The notes under the pieces are model-generated. The model worked only from the letters and a program-made list of their open reading frames with translations. It was not told the origin of the DNA and searched no databases. A stretch of 38,053 bases of DNA from an uncultured Roseateles sp. Lineage in GTDB: Bacteria; Pseudomonadota; Gammaproteobacteria; Burkholderiales; Burkholderiaceae. The position numbers and the translations under genes are program-made. Below are positions 14,961 through 22,419 of the stretch, piece by piece. How positions within the stretch are numbered: position 1 is the first letter of the stretch; each line of letters begins with the position of its first letter. Location: positions 1-38,053 of the forward strand of contig CAMPJJ010000050.1 of the NCBI GenBank assembly GCA_946886855.1, in the 5' to 3' direction.

Positions 14961-15485
14961 TCATTCACACTTGTCGACCAGCGTCGACGATTCCGACGTC
15001 AGGCCCGCGTCGCGGATCGCCTGGCCATTGACGACGATGCGCTGCAGCAGGCCGATCAGCGTGCGGAACTCCTGGTCGGTGAAGCCGGCCAGGTGGTCGT
15101 TGAAGACCTTGGACAGCACGCCGGGAGCGGCCGCCATCGCGTTCACGCCGATGTCGGTCAGCGACACCATCACCACGCGCCGGTCCTCGATCGACCGCTC
15201 GCGGCGGACCAGGGTCTTGGCTTCCAGGCGGTCCAGCAGCCGGGTCATCGCGCCGCCGTCCATCGCCAGTTCGCGGGCGAGCGCGGCGCTGGACATCGGG
15301 CCGTTGAAACGCAGCCGCAACATCGGCGCCCACTGGGCGTGGGTCAGGTCGTGCTCGCCGAGCATCTTGTCGGCCTGCAGCACCATGGATTGCTTGATCT
15401 GCCGCAGCAGCCAGCCCAGGCTAGGCTCCGACGTGAAGCTGTCGGCGCTGTAGAAATCGGCGGGCGGGGGCAACTTGGCACTCAT
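14961..15485 (-). CDS. MarR-family transcriptional regulator (local repressor of the efflux operon)
   Basis: A 174-residue winged-helix protein acting as a dimer on palindromic DNA. The N-terminal helix has SLGWLLRQIKQSM, and the recognition region at about 65-95 reads SSAALARELAMDGGAMTRLLDRLE. The wing carries the family signature D101-R102-R103 followed by MVSLTDIG. This matches EmrR/MprA/HpaR-type MarR proteins. The start ATG at 15485 has only a weak AAAG-type site. Its upstream region holds two overlapping palindromes, as expected for autoregulation. It heads the efflux operon, with its stop overlapping a possible NodT start. A phenolic or drug ligand is typical for the family, but none is shown here. 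Confidence 0.92.
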   Translation of the reverse strand: MSAKLPPPADFYSADSFTSEPSLGWLLRQIKQSMVLQADKMLGEHDLTHAQWAPMLRLRFNGPMSSAALARELAMDGGAMTRLLDRLEAKTLVRRERSIEDRRVVMVSLTDIGVNAMAAAPGVLSKVFNDHLAGFTDQEFRTLIGLLQRIVVNGQAIRDAGLTSESSTLVDKCE

Positions 15486-15536
15486 GGCGTCGTCTTTCGT
15501 GACTTCGCATTTCCGGGACGGAGCTTCTGGAAATGC

Positions 15537-15579
15537 TTGATGACAATTATTGCTTAGGCAATGATTGCCCTGCCAATCA
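15537..15579. promoter_or_regulatory. Divergent promoter/operator with two overlapping palindromes
   Basis: Palindrome 1 is AAT-T-ATTGC-TTAG-GCAAT-G-ATT (15545-15566), eight paired bases per side with one mismatch. Palindrome 2 is TGATTG-N6-CAATCA (15562-15579), six perfect pairs. The size and spacing suit MarR dimers. It overlaps plausible promoter hexamers: TTGATG (15537-15542) and AATGAT (15560-15565), 17 bases apart, on the plus strand, and TTGGCA/AATAAT on the minus strand. Binding here could control both the efflux operon and the ABC exporter. Confidence 0.65.
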
Positions 15580-15644
15580 CTGCCTGGGATGGGCTTTCCG
15601 CGTGTAGGGACATTCCCGCCACACGCCGCCCCTAAACTGACCCG

Positions 15645-17519
15645 ATGTCCGCCATGTCCCCTCCTTCGATGTCCTCGACCTCTCCGAGCGACGCCGCGCC
15701 CTCCGCCGGGCCGCAGGCGTCTCCCCCCGCCAACGGCGGTCGGGCAAACGCCGTGCGCACGCCGCCTCCCTTGCGGGCGATGGCGCCGGCGCTGTGGCCC
15801 TTCCTCAGGCCGTACCGGGGGCGGATCGCCGCGGCGATCGTCTTCCTGATGCTCGCGGCGGCGGCGACGCTGGTGTTTCCGATTGCGCTGCGCCAGCTGA
15901 TCGACCAGGGCCTGATCTCCGCCGACCCGGGCGACCGGCTGATGGCGCTGCGCGAGCACTTCGTCTGGCTGTTCGCGACGGGGGCGGCGCTGGGCGTGTT
16001 CTCGGCCCTGCGCTTCTACGCGGTGACCTGGCTGGGCGAGCGCGTCAGCGCGGACCTGCGCACGGCGGTCTACAGCCACGTGTTGCGCCAGAGTCCCGAG
16101 TTCTTCGAGACCACGCAGACCGGCGAGGTCATCAGCCGCATCACGACGGACACCACGGTGATCCAGAGCATCGTCGGCTCCAGCCTGTCGATGGGGCTGC
16201 GCAACGTGATCATGGGCCTCGGCGCGGTGGCACTGCTGATCTACAGCAATCCGTGGGTGATGACGCAGGTGCTGGGCATCCTGGTGCTGGTGGTCGCGCC
16301 GGCGATGTTCTTCGGACGCCGGGTGCGGCGGCTGTCGCGCACGAGCCAGGACCGCATCGCCGACACCAGCGCGATCGCCGCGGAGATGCTCAACGCGATC
16401 ACGGTGGTGCAATCCCATGCCCAGGAGGCACGCGAGGCGGTGCGCTTCGACGCCGCGAGCGAGGCCGCCTTCGACACGGCGCGCAAGCGGACCAAGGTGC
16501 GCTCCTTCCTGGTGGCGTTCATCATCACGGCGACCTTCGGCGCGCTGCTGTGGGGGCTGTACCAGGGCACGCAGGCGGTGATGGCGGGGAAGATCTCCGC
16601 CGGCCATCTCGGCCAGACGGTGGTCTACGTGATCCTGCTGGTGTCGTCGGTGGCGGTGCTGGCGGAGGTCTGGGGCGACCTGCTGCGCGCGGCGGGCGCG
16701 ATGGAGCGCCTGATGGAGCTGCTCGCGGCGCAGTCGCCGGTGGCGGATCCGGCGGCGCCGGTCGCCCTGCCCGCTTCGGCCGGCCCGGCGCGCGTGAGTT
16801 TCGAGCAGGTCCGTTTCCACTACCCGTCGCGGCCCGACCGCGCGGCGCTGGAGGACTTCACGCTGCGCATCGAGCCCGGCGAGACGGTGGCGCTGGTCGG
16901 CCCGAGCGGTGCCGGCAAGAGCACGGTGCTGCAGCTGCTGCAACGCTTTTTCGACGTGCAGGGCGGCAAGCTGCAGCTGGACGGCGTGGCGGTGGACCGC
17001 GTGAAGCTCGCCGAGTTGCGCGGCCGCATGGCGCTGGTGCCGCAGCAGAGCGTGATCTTCTCGGCCAGCGCGTTGGACAACATCCGTTATGGCCGTCCGG
17101 ACGCCAGCCGCGAGGAAGTCATCGCGGCCGCCAAGGCCGCGCATGCGGACGAGTTCATCCGCCAGTTGCCGGACGGCTACGACAGCTTCCTCGGCGAGCG
17201 CGGCGTGCGCCTGTCCGGCGGTCAGCGCCAGCGCATCGCGATCGCGCGGGCGATGCTGCAGAACGCGCCCCTGCTGCTGCTCGACGAAGCCACGAGCGCG
17301 CTGGACGCCGAGAGCGAACGACTCGTGCAGCAGGCGCTGGACGAGGCGATGCGCGACCGCACGACGCTGGTCATCGCGCACCGGCTGTCGACCGTGCAAC
17401 GCGCCGACCGCATCGTCGTGATGGACCACGGCCGCATCGTCGAGCAAGGCACGCATGCCGAGCTGGTGGCGCGCGGCGGCCTCTACGCGCGCCTGGCCGC
17501 CCTCCAGTTCAACGCTTGA
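15645..17519 (+). CDS. MsbA-like ABC exporter (fused membrane and ATPase domains)
   Basis: A 624-residue half-transporter that would act as a homodimer. After a Pro/Ser-rich cytoplasmic start (about 1-45), six membrane helices occupy about 58-345. The ATPase has Walker A GPSGAGKST (419-427), Q-loop VPQQS (466-470), signature LSGGQ (523-527), Walker B LLLLDE (E548) and the H-loop H579. It resembles the ATM/MsbA-type subfamily of lipid or drug exporters. No ribosome site precedes ATG 15645, and another ATG follows nine bases later, so the exact start is uncertain. It is divergent from the MarR efflux operon across 159 bases and may share its regulator. The substrate is unknown. Confidence 0.92.
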   Translation: MSAMSPPSMSSTSPSDAAPSAGPQASPPANGGRANAVRTPPPLRAMAPALWPFLRPYRGRIAAAIVFLMLAAAATLVFPIALRQLIDQGLISADPGDRLMALREHFVWLFATGAALGVFSALRFYAVTWLGERVSADLRTAVYSHVLRQSPEFFETTQTGEVISRITTDTTVIQSIVGSSLSMGLRNVIMGLGAVALLIYSNPWVMTQVLGILVLVVAPAMFFGRRVRRLSRTSQDRIADTSAIAAEMLNAITVVQSHAQEAREAVRFDAASEAAFDTARKRTKVRSFLVAFIITATFGALLWGLYQGTQAVMAGKISAGHLGQTVVYVILLVSSVAVLAEVWGDLLRAAGAMERLMELLAAQSPVADPAAPVALPASAGPARVSFEQVRFHYPSRPDRAALEDFTLRIEPGETVALVGPSGAGKSTVLQLLQRFFDVQGGKLQLDGVAVDRVKLAELRGRMALVPQQSVIFSASALDNIRYGRPDASREEVIAAAKAAHADEFIRQLPDGYDSFLGERGVRLSGGQRQRIAIARAMLQNAPLLLLDEATSALDAESERLVQQALDEAMRDRTTLVIAHRLSTVQRADRIVVMDHGRIVEQGTHAELVARGGLYARLAALQFNA

Positions 17520-17524
17520 GCAGT

Positions 17525-17546
17525 CCTCTCCCGCTTGCGGGAGAGG
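17525..17546. repeat. REP-like hairpin (CCTCTCCCGC-TT-GCGGGAGAGG)
   Basis: A perfect 10-bp inverted repeat separated by TT, six bases after the ABC-exporter stop, is followed by GGTCGGGGTGAGGG (to 17558). This composite resembles a widespread class of short interspersed palindromes in proteobacterial intergenic regions. It may also end the ABC transcript, although there is no T-tract. Confidence 0.65.
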
Positions 17547-17598
17547 GTCGGGGTGAGGGCCAGCGGCCTCCGCCGTCCGCCCCTCTAAAATCTTCTCC

Positions 17599-18426
17599 AT
17601 GACCGCCGACCTCACTCCCTCGCGCCCGGTGCGCAGCCAGTACGAAGACTTCATGCGCCACGTGTACGAGCACGGCGTGGCCAAGGGCGACCGGACGGGG
17701 ACGGGCACGCGCAGCGTGTTCGGTCACCAGATGCGTTTCGACCTGAGCGAGGGGTTCCCGCTGGTCACGACGAAGAAGGTGCACCTGAAGTCGATCATCC
17801 TGGAGCTGCTGTGGTTCCTGCGCGGCGACTCGAACGTGAAGTGGCTGCAGGAGCGCGGCTGCACCATCTGGGACGAGTGGGCGCGCGAGGACGGCGACCT
17901 GGGCCCGGTCTACGGCGTGCAGTGGCGCAGCTGGCCGAAGGCCGGCGGCGGACACGTCGACCAGATCGCGGAGGTCGTGAAGCAGCTCAAGGCCAATCCG
18001 GACTCGCGCCGGATCATCGTCTCGGCGTGGAACGTGGCGGAGCTGGACCAGATGGCGCTGATGCCCTGCCACGCGTTCTTCCAGTTCTACGTGGCGGACG
18101 GGAAGCTGTCGTGCCAGCTGTACCAGCGCAGCGCGGACATCTTCCTGGGCGTGCCGTTCAACATCGCGAGCTACGCGCTGCTGACGCAGATGCTGGCGCA
18201 GCAATGCGGGCTGGGGCTGGGGGACTTCATCTGGACGGGCGGGGATTGCCACATCTACGCCAACCACTTCGAGCAGGTGGAGACGCAGTTGGCGAGGACG
18301 CCTTTTGCGTATCCGACGATGCACATCAAGCGCAAGCCGGACTCGATCTTCGACTACGCGTTCGAGGACTTCGAGCTGCAGGACTACCAGCACCACGCGG
18401 CGATCAAGGCGCCGGTGGCGGTGTGA
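17599..18426 (+). CDS. thyA: Thymidylate synthase
   Basis: This enzyme converts dUMP and methylene-tetrahydrofolate to dTMP and dihydrofolate in the cytoplasm. All key blocks are present: DRTGTGT (31-37, phosphate binding), the LELLWFLRG helix, [26 protein letters not shown] (arginines for the partner subunit phosphate), the catalytic C157 in [31 protein letters not shown] and the D-H-Y end of the substrate site in [10 protein letters not shown]. At 275 residues it is close to E. coli ThyA (264). The start at 17599 has no strong ribosome site. The dihydrofolate reductase needed to recycle its product lies 9.5 kb downstream rather than adjacent. Confidence 0.97.
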   Translation: MTADLTPSRPVRSQYEDFMRHVYEHGVAKGDRTGTGTRSVFGHQMRFDLSEGFPLVTTKKVHLKSIILELLWFLRGDSNVKWLQERGCTIWDEWAREDGDLGPVYGVQWRSWPKAGGGHVDQIAEVVKQLKANPDSRRIIVSAWNVAELDQMALMPCHAFFQFYVADGKLSCQLYQRSADIFLGVPFNIASYALLTQMLAQQCGLGLGDFIWTGGDCHIYANHFEQVETQLARTPFAYPTMHIKRKPDSIFDYAFEDFELQDYQHHAAIKAPVAV

Positions 18427-18573
18427 GCGACGGGCGCTGAGCTCACTTGGCGTCGTGCGGCCGCTGACGAGGCCGGACATGGGCGATGCCAGGCTGGTTC
18501 CGAGGGGGGTGGCATCCCGGCTGCCCCAGCAGCTGGCGGCCGCCGTCGGCGGCCCCCTCACCAGGAGTTCACC

Positions 18574-18801
18574 ATGTCCGAGGAAGCCAGCTTCGCCGCC
18601 CCCGCAGAGTCATCGGGCGGGCCCACCATCGACATCGACGATGCCGGTCAGCTGCAGACCTGGGCGGACAAGTTGTCCGCGTCCGAGGCGCAGATCCGCG
18701 AGGCCGTCGCCCAGGTCGGCAGCAATGCCAGCGACGTCGAGGAGCATTTGAAGGGCACGCGCTCGACCACGAATGCAGAACTGACCAAGAAGGCCCTTTG
18801 A
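18574..18801 (+). CDS. DUF3606-family small protein
   Basis: A 75-residue acidic protein. Residues 20-75 match the DUF3606 pattern: a short IDIDD start, WADKLSASEAQIREAVAQVG in the middle and an EEHLKG helix near the end. Members are small soluble proteins of unknown function, common in proteobacteria. The start has AGGAG seven bases upstream. The next gene begins 17 bases downstream on the same strand, so the two probably form a pair. The Ser/Ala/Pro-rich first 18 residues look disordered. Confidence 0.82.
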   Translation: MSEEASFAAPAESSGGPTIDIDDAGQLQTWADKLSASEAQIREAVAQVGSNASDVEEHLKGTRSTTNAELTKKAL

Positions 18802-18818
18802 GCCCGGGGAACCCGCTG

Positions 18819-19142
18819 ATGTCGGACAACCATCCGGTCACGCCTGACGGTCGGTATCTGGTGGTCATGGGACGGCTCTGGCGCCGATCGAATCCGGCGT
18901 TGCCGCCGGAGCAGGCGCGCGCCCTGGTGAGCGAGCTCATGGACGCGCGGCGGGAGCTCGCCAGAAGGGACCTGACCGCCGAGCTGCGCGCACGCACGCG
19001 CTCCCGGGTCGACGCCGCCAAACGTTCGCTCGGCGAGCGCGGCGAGGTCTGGTGGGAGGACGGCGCGCCAGACTTCAACCGGCACATGATCCGCAACACG
19101 CCTTACGCGGATTGGTTCGCCTCACTCCCCAAGGCTGGCTGA
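18819..19142 (+). CDS. Conserved small protein of unknown function
   Basis: A 107-residue basic, soluble protein beginning at ATG 18819 with GGGGA upstream. It has a GRYLVVMGRLWRRSNP block, an LVSELMDARRELARRD helix rich in Arg and Glu, then WWEDGAPDFNRHMIRNTPYADWF near the C-terminus. I recognise this layout from unnamed Burkholderiales and Alphaproteobacteria proteins without a defined role. The earlier in-frame start at 18486 was rejected because it would run through the DUF3606 gene. Its last seven codons overlap the 3' end of the minus-strand response regulator, at a 14-base duplication. Confidence 0.75.
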   Translation: MSDNHPVTPDGRYLVVMGRLWRRSNPALPPEQARALVSELMDARRELARRDLTAELRARTRSRVDAAKRSLGERGEVWWEDGAPDFNRHMIRNTPYADWFASLPKAG

Positions 19143-19571
19143 CCAAGGCTGGCTGACGCGCCGCGACGACGCCGTGTCCCCGGCCTGGTGCGCCGCAGCA
19201 TGCGCCAGCTCGGCAAGCGTCCTGGTACTGACGGGCTTGGTGACGAAGCGGTCGAAACCCATGCACGTGGCGAGCACCGGATCGAGGTCGGCCTCGCTGC
19301 CGGTCAGGGCCACCAGATAGGGCCGCTGGCTGACTTCGGTCTCCCGGATGCTGGCCGCTGTCTCGAAACCGTCCATGCCTGGCATGTTGATGTCGAGGAT
19401 GACCAGGTGGGGCTGCAGCACCTTCGCCAGGAGCACGGCTTCCTGCCCGTCGTACGTGGCGTACGCGTGAAACCCCAGCAACTTGAGCAGCGATACCAGG
19501 GTGTCGGCCGCGTCCACGTTGTCGTCGACGACCAGGATGCGACAGTCGGAATTGACAGGGACGCTTGCCAT
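19122..19571 (-). CDS. Receiver-only response regulator (CheY-like)
   Basis: A 149-residue single receiver domain. Acidic D16/D17 (VVDDN), phospho-acceptor D60 (VILDINMPGMDG), T90 (VALTGSE) and K112 (FVTKPV) are all present, so it should be phosphorylatable. About 30 residues after the last receiver helix are Ala/Ser-rich with no output domain. The ATG at 19571 starts the conserved part; the long frame extending upstream is a shadow. Its final codons were changed by the 14-base duplication. It is divergent from a second receiver gene at 19953 across 381 bases, and both are close to the BLUF sensor. Confidence 0.88.
   Translation of the reverse strand: MASVPVNSDCRILVVDDNVDAADTLVSLLKLLGFHAYATYDGQEAVLLAKVLQPHLVILDINMPGMDGFETAASIRETEVSQRPYLVALTGSEADLDPVLATCMGFDRFVTKPVSTRTLAELAHAAAHQAGDTASSRRVSQPWSASLGE
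19129..19156. repeat. Perfect 14-bp tandem duplication across two convergent gene ends
   Basis: CCAAGGCTGGCTGA occurs at 19129-19142 and again at 19143-19156. The first copy carries the stop of the plus-strand gene. Read on the minus strand, both copies encode the C-terminus of the response regulator in different frames, because 14 is not a multiple of three. Confidence 0.9.
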
Positions 19572-19952
19572 GCCCGAGACAGGCAATGACCGTGCCGGAC
19601 AGCGTCGGATCTTCCCTCGTCCTGACGTCCCCCGCTGACGCCGGCGCTCATCAGCGCACCGCAGCGCCTGATATCGAGGCGACCCAGCGGCCGGCGCACG
19701 GCATGCGACATGCGCTCCGGTGTCGGCGTGTACGCCATTTCCCGACAGTGCCTTGAGGGATCTGCGGGCATCCGCGCCACAGATAAAAAAACAGAATTCC
19801 CGGTACGTGGTTACGTCGCGGACAGCGACGACTCCGTCCCTGCTCTCCCTCCTGGAGCAAGGTCGACAGGCGTCGAAGGCGCCCGGCCGCGCAGACGGTA
19901 CGGGCATTTTTTCTTGCGCAGCAAAAAGGGATCGCTGCCGTTTTCCTAGAAC
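19572..19952. other. Divergent intergenic region between two receiver genes
   Basis: No gene is supported in these 381 bases. The stretch is less GC-rich than its surroundings, with an A-run (19785-19791), a T-run (19909-19914) and an A-run (19921-19926). A small hairpin CGTCGC-GGACA-GCGACG lies at 19814-19830. These A/T patches are the likely place for the two divergent promoters, but I could not identify a convincing -35/-10 pair, and the plus-strand start at 19953 has no ribosome site. Confidence 0.5.
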
Positions 19953-20357
19953 ATGCGAATTCTGCTCATCGACGCTTCCTCCTCCTTCCGACGCCAGCTG
20001 CAAGACCGACTGGCCAAGGTGCCTGGCGCGGCCATCGTGGGCGAGGCCGAGCATGAGGACCAAGCCGTCATGGCCGCCGGCCTTTGCCGGCCGGATGTGG
20101 TCCTCACCGACTTGAACCTGCGCACGGGCAACGGTTTCTCGATGGTCGAGCGACTCCGGGCCGGGGGCTATCAAGGCACGGCCTATGCTGTCACCTGTGG
20201 CGACGAAAGCGTGTTCGGGCCCTTGTGCATCGCCGCGGGCATCGACGGCTACTACGACAAGATCCATGATCTGGACCGTCTGGTGCAGGCGCTGCTCGTG
20301 ATCGCGGATGCGCCGACCCCGCCCACGCGGTCGACGCTCAAGATCGCCGAACTCTGA
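19953..20357 (+). CDS. Receiver-only response regulator upstream of the BLUF gene
   Basis: A 134-residue receiver domain with one acidic residue in the first loop (LLIDAS, D7, where two are usual), phospho-acceptor D53 (VLTDLNL), T81 (AVTCGD) and K103 (YYDKIHD). It resembles the receiver half of NarL-type regulators but ends without a helix-turn-helix. It starts at ATG 19953 with no clear ribosome site. The BLUF photosensor follows after 54 bases on the same strand and is likely co-transcribed. This makes a light-linked phospho-signal plausible, as inference. Confidence 0.85.
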   Translation: MRILLIDASSSFRRQLQDRLAKVPGAAIVGEAEHEDQAVMAAGLCRPDVVLTDLNLRTGNGFSMVERLRAGGYQGTAYAVTCGDESVFGPLCIAAGIDGYYDKIHDLDRLVQALLVIADAPTPPTRSTLKIAEL

Positions 20358-20411
20358 GGGCGTGCGGGCCGGCCTGGCTCCCGTTCTTCGCAGCCCACAC
20401 ACGACACCTGA

Positions 20412-20843
20412 ATGCTCCGCCGAATCCTGTACGTCTCCTTGATTGCCGACGGCATGACCGACCGGGTGTTGACGCACATCGTGGCCATCGCGCAGATCAA
20501 CAACCGGCGCCTCGACGTCACGGGGGCGCTTGCGATCGCGCCCGGGGTGTTCGCCCAGGTGCTGGAAGGGCCGGCCGCGGATGTCGAACGCACGCTCGCG
20601 CGCATCCAACGGGACGAACGACACGTCGGCCTGCAGATGCTGCTGGATGAACCCATCGTGCGTCGGCTGTTCGACCGGTGGAGCATGCAACTCCTCGTCG
20701 ACGACCTGTCCGCCCGGTTGGCGATCGAGGCCGCACAAGGGCTGGACGTCGGCCGCGCGCTGCTGGAGCAGATGCGCCTGCAATATTCGGAGGATCCGCA
20801 CCTGTCCCCTGCCGCGATGCGAGGCATGGCGCTGGCTTCCTGA
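20412..20843 (+). CDS. Stand-alone BLUF-domain blue-light photoreceptor
   Basis: A 143-residue protein formed by a BLUF domain (about 3-95) plus a short helical tail. BLUF domains bind FAD and sense blue light through a Tyr-Gln hydrogen-bond switch. The key residues are present: Y7 (RILYVS), N31 (INNRRLDVTGAL), Q49 (FAQVLEG), W90 and M92 (RWSM). Each is one position lower than in cyanobacterial PixD (Y8, N32, Q50, W91, M93), an excellent match. There is no fused EAL, GGDEF or cyclase domain, so it must signal through a partner. PixD itself works by binding the receiver protein PixE. Here a receiver gene lies 54 bases upstream, which suggests a similar pair. Confidence 0.93.
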   Translation: MLRRILYVSLIADGMTDRVLTHIVAIAQINNRRLDVTGALAIAPGVFAQVLEGPAADVERTLARIQRDERHVGLQMLLDEPIVRRLFDRWSMQLLVDDLSARLAIEAAQGLDVGRALLEQMRLQYSEDPHLSPAAMRGMALAS

Positions 20844-20923
20844 CCCATCGTCGCCCGCCGCGCGCGGAGCCGCTGCCGCGTGGCAGAGTCGGGGCTGTCA
20901 ACAGCAAAAGATCGGCACTGGAC

Positions 20924-21673
20924 ATGAAGCTCCTCCTCACCGGACTGAACGGCACCGTGGCGCCCTGGGTGAGCCGCGAAGCGGAGACACGAGGCTGGGA
21001 CGTGGTGGCTTGGGACCGCGGCGCGGTGGATCCTGCCAATGAGGCCGCCACCCTGGCCTTCCTGCGCGCCGAGGCGCCGGAGGCCATCGTCCACCTGGCC
21101 ATGGGCGCCGAGTCCTGGGCAGGTCGACTCGCGGGCTTTGCGAGGCTGCACGGCGTCCCCTTGGTCTTCGTGAGTACCGCGATGGTCTTCGACGCCTCGT
21201 CAGGCGGTCCGCATCGGCCCGGCGACCCGAGGACCGCCAGGGACGACTACGGCCAGTACAAGATCCGATGCGAGGACGCCGTGCTGACGGCCTGTCCGTC
21301 GGCGACGGTGGCCCGCATCGGCTGGCAGATCTCGCCGGATGCCGTCGGCAACAACATGCTCCGGCACCTGGATGAGCAGCACGCCCGCGATGGGCGCATC
21401 CGCGCGAGTTCAGCCTGGCGGCCGGCGTGCTCGTTCATGTCCGACACCGCCGCGGCGCTCTGCGACCTCGTCCAGGAAGGCACGGGCGGTCCCGTTCATC
21501 TGGACAGCAATGCCCTGGACGCCCTGACCTTCGACCAGGTGGTCCAGCGCGTGGGGACGAAGTTCGGGCGGCATTGGGAGGTCGAGGTGACGCAGGACTA
21601 CGTGCACGACCAGCGGCTGGTGAACGAGAACGGCGGCTCGATGCTGCCCCCGCTGAGCGTCCACTGGGGATGA
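20924..21673 (+). CDS. RmlD-like NAD(P)-dependent sugar-nucleotide reductase/epimerase family protein
   Basis: A 249-residue Rossmann-fold protein starting at ATG 20924. The nucleotide motif GLNGTVAP (7-14) follows the GxxGxxx pattern, and the catalytic Y109xxxK113 lies in DDYGQYKIRCED. FVSTAMVFD matches the strand before the RmlD active site (TDYVFD in dTDP-4-dehydrorhamnose reductase). At 249 residues it is shorter than RmlD (about 300), and no other rhamnose gene is nearby, so the substrate is unknown. The longer frame starting at 20678 overlaps the BLUF gene and was rejected. It begins 80 bases after the BLUF stop and could share its transcript. Confidence 0.82.
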   Translation: MKLLLTGLNGTVAPWVSREAETRGWDVVAWDRGAVDPANEAATLAFLRAEAPEAIVHLAMGAESWAGRLAGFARLHGVPLVFVSTAMVFDASSGGPHRPGDPRTARDDYGQYKIRCEDAVLTACPSATVARIGWQISPDAVGNNMLRHLDEQHARDGRIRASSAWRPACSFMSDTAAALCDLVQEGTGGPVHLDSNALDALTFDQVVQRVGTKFGRHWEVEVTQDYVHDQRLVNENGGSMLPPLSVHWG

Positions 21674-21710
21674 CCCGACGCGAGCAGGGAGGGGCGTCCT
21701 CCGGCTGAAT

Positions 21711-21730
21711 GGCGTGGCGTGGCGTGGCGT
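21711..21730. repeat. GGCGT pentamer tandem repeat (4 copies)
   Basis: Four perfect GGCGT units lie between the convergent genes ending at 21673 and 21758. The same pentamer in reverse orientation (ACGCC) is repeated at 27787-27801. Confidence 0.85.
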
Positions 21731-21735
21731 GCCGC

Positions 21736-21756
21736 CTGCGCCGGTTCTCGGCGCGG
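21736..21756. terminator. Weak hairpin between convergent genes
   Basis: GCGCCG (21738-21743) and CGGCGC (21749-21754) pair around a GTTCT loop, and one wobble plus one GC pair extend the stem outward. There is no T-tract. It sits just past the end of the histidine-phosphatase gene (21758, minus) and 63 bases after the reductase stop. Confidence 0.35.
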
Positions 21757-21757
21757 C

Positions 21758-22303
21758 TCAGGGCGCCGGCGCGTCCAACCGGCCGAGCACTTCTGCGCGT
21801 CCGTCGACCCAGCGCAGCGCGACACCCTCACCCGAGGCGGGATGGATACCGCTGAGTCCGGTGATCGTCACCTGGTGCGTGACGACCACCAGCACGCCCG
21901 GCCCGCGCCAGCCAGCCAGCAGCGCGGCGGCATCGCGCAGCATGCCGTCCTCGAGCGCCGGCTGCCCGAAGAAGGAACCGAAGGCCGGTTGTGCCTTCAC
22001 CGGCAAGCCGGGGAAAGCCAGCCGTGCCGTTTCCAGGGTGCGACACCACGGCGACGCCCACACCGCCGCGACGCGCAATCCGCCCAGGCGCTGACGCAAC
22101 GCCTCGCCAAGACGTCGCGCCTGATCGCGCCCCGCCTCGCTGAGGTTGCGCTGCGTGCCGCAATCACCGAGCTTGACGCCGGGCGGGTCGCCGCCCCCCG
22201 GCGCCAGCGCATGGCGGTAGATCACCACGTCGCCATCGCGCAGGTCCATCGCCCAGACCGGTGAAAGCAGCAGGCAGAGCAGGAAGGCGAGACAGAGTTT
22301 CAT
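21758..22303 (-). CDS. Exported histidine phosphatase family protein
   Basis: A 181-residue protein with a Sec signal peptide (about 1-18, ending VWA-M) and a compact branch-1 histidine phosphatase fold. The catalytic motif is YRHAL (R30, H31) with Ala where RHG is common. Further landmarks are LSEAGRDQARRLGEAL, the second Arg in ASPWCRTLETA (R88) and the second His in VTHQVTITGL (H143). It resembles periplasmic SixA/GpmB-like phosphatases of proteobacteria. The substrate is unknown. The RHG-to-RHA change keeps the phospho-accepting His. It is divergent from the antiporter gene across 116 bases. Confidence 0.85.
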   Translation of the reverse strand: MKLCLAFLLCLLLSPVWAMDLRDGDVVIYRHALAPGGGDPPGVKLGDCGTQRNLSEAGRDQARRLGEALRQRLGGLRVAAVWASPWCRTLETARLAFPGLPVKAQPAFGSFFGQPALEDGMLRDAAALLAGWRGPGVLVVVTHQVTITGLSGIHPASGEGVALRWVDGRAEVLGRLDAPAP

Positions 22304-22419
22304 GGCGGTCCATTGTGGACCGAAGAGCCGTAGGCGGGCTCACGCGCGGTCAATGCCATCCTCTCACCTCGCGGGCATGCACCGATCCGCTCGCCCGCTC
22401 CCACTGACATACTGGTCCG

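Noticed and set aside
12055..15453. 1132-codon open frame on the plus strand across emrA, NodT and marR
   Set aside because: The translated product is low-complexity His/Gln/Arg/Gly-rich with no domain, while the minus-strand genes in the same place have clear family motifs.
15486..17708. N-terminal extension of the MarR frame to 17708
   Set aside because: The extra sequence is antisense to the ABC exporter and has no motifs; MarR proteins begin where ATG 15485 places the start.
19785..19926. A-run and T-run as terminators of a small RNA between the two receiver genes
   Set aside because: The only nearby hairpin (19814-19830) is not followed by a T-tract on either strand, so a defined small RNA is not supported.
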